From NCBI GenBank assembly GCA_902514945.1, contig CABXSO010000001.1:21175-85174 (forward strand): a DNA stretch of 64,000 nt, written 5' to 3'. The notes beneath the pieces were generated by a model. It worked only from the letters and a program-made list of their open reading frames with translations, was not told the DNA's origin and did no database searches. Shown here piece after piece: positions 63,344-64,000 of this stretch. The translations under genes were made by a program, and so were the position numbers. The number at the start of each line of letters is the position of its first letter. The stretch's first letter is position 1. Source of the stretch: an uncultured Pelagibacteraceae bacterium. Its GTDB lineage: Bacteria > Pseudomonadota > Alphaproteobacteria > Pelagibacterales > Pelagibacteraceae.

Positions 63344-64000
63344 ATGATTTCAATAACATTAAAAAAAGTTCTTTTTTCTTTAGTAAAAAAATACAATATT
63401 TTTTTATTTTTTTACAAATTTTTTTATAAGTCATTAAAAAAAAAAAATAATAAAATTTTTTTAATTTTAACGTTTTTATTAATTATATTTATAGAAATAA
63501 TTTTTGAAATAATAACACTTTTTAAATTTTCAAGAGCAGAAAAAGAAAGCCCCGATAAAGAGGAGCAAGATTTCACTGAACCTAGATCAACCACTTGTTT
63601 ACAATTAATAAACATGATTTTCAAAATTAAAATTAATAAATTAACAAGGTACCATTCTCGAAGAGAAGCCTTTATGGATATAGGTTGTGGATATGGTAAA
63701 GTAATTTTTTTTAATAAGATTTTTTTTAAAAAATTATATGGAATAGAAATAAACAAATCTGTCTTTAAAGAATTAAAACAGAACTTTCCTAATAACTCAA
63801 AAAAAATATCATTAATTAATGATAATTTTTTTTCAATTACGATACCTAAAGAAGTGGGCTTCTTCTATTTATTTTCTCCATTTAATTTAGATAAGCTTTA
63901 TACTAATCTGATAAATACTTTAATTGGACATAGCAAAACTTATGATAAAAAAATATTTGTTGTTCTTGCGAATAAGAGATGTTTAGAATTTTTTTTAGAA
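63344..64000 (+). CDS. Membrane-anchored SAM-dependent methyltransferase-like protein (truncated at right edge; not in ORF track)
   Basis: Open frame of 219 codons from ATG 63344: MISITLKKVLFSLVKKYNIFLFFYKFFYK...FLILTFLLIIFIEIIFEII...REAFMDIGCGYGKVIFFNKIFFKKLYGIEINKSVF... Confidence 0.75.
   Translation, partial: MISITLKKVLFSLVKKYNIFLFFYKFFYKSLKKKNNKIFLILTFLLIIFIEIIFEIITLFKFSRAEKESPDKEEQDFTEPRSTTCLQLINMIFKIKINKLTRYHSRREAFMDIGCGYGKVIFFNKIFFKKLYGIEINKSVFKELKQNFPNNSKKISLINDNFFSITIPKEVGFFYLFSPFNLDKLYTNLINTLIGHSKTYDKKIFVVLANKRCLEFFLE

Noticed and set aside
63424-63756. 110-aa minus-strand ORF
   Set aside because: Antisense to the edge-truncated methyltransferase frame carrying MDIGCGYGK

Overview
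AT-rich, very densely packed bacterial window that reads as a SAR11/Candidatus Pelagibacter-type alphaproteobacterial chromosome (identified from gene content, order and composition; no search was run). Positions 1-44.6 kb are mostly a streamlined housekeeping core: ppdK-glyS-glyQ, isoprenoid genes, rpoH, purA, glmM, folP, ftsH, tol-pal, yebC, zapA, tkt-gap-pgk-fba, efp, rpmE, rpsU, pntAB, rpmJ, two tRNAs and a 5S rRNA with no 16S/23S next to it inside the window. From about 44.8 kb to the end lies a surface-polysaccharide island: glycosyltransferases, FkbM methyltransferases, a WecA/MraY-like transferase, an epimerase and an ATP-grasp protein. At its distal end is a phosphonate-biosynthesis-like cluster: a nucleotidyltransferase-PEP mutase fusion with an intact EDKxGxKxNS motif, a class V aminotransferase, a TauD-like dioxygenase, a MobA/LicC-like nucleotidyltransferase, a TylF-like methyltransferase and a CDP-alcohol phosphotransferase. 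No phosphonopyruvate decarboxylase is visible in this window. Other points of note are a phage-type RuvC-like gene in the yebC-ruvCAB-tol slot without ruvAB, a 22-codon ORF that appears coupled to a possible ATT-initiated rpsU, and short genes missing from the ORF track (cox subunit IV-like, rpmJ, an edge-truncated methyltransferase).
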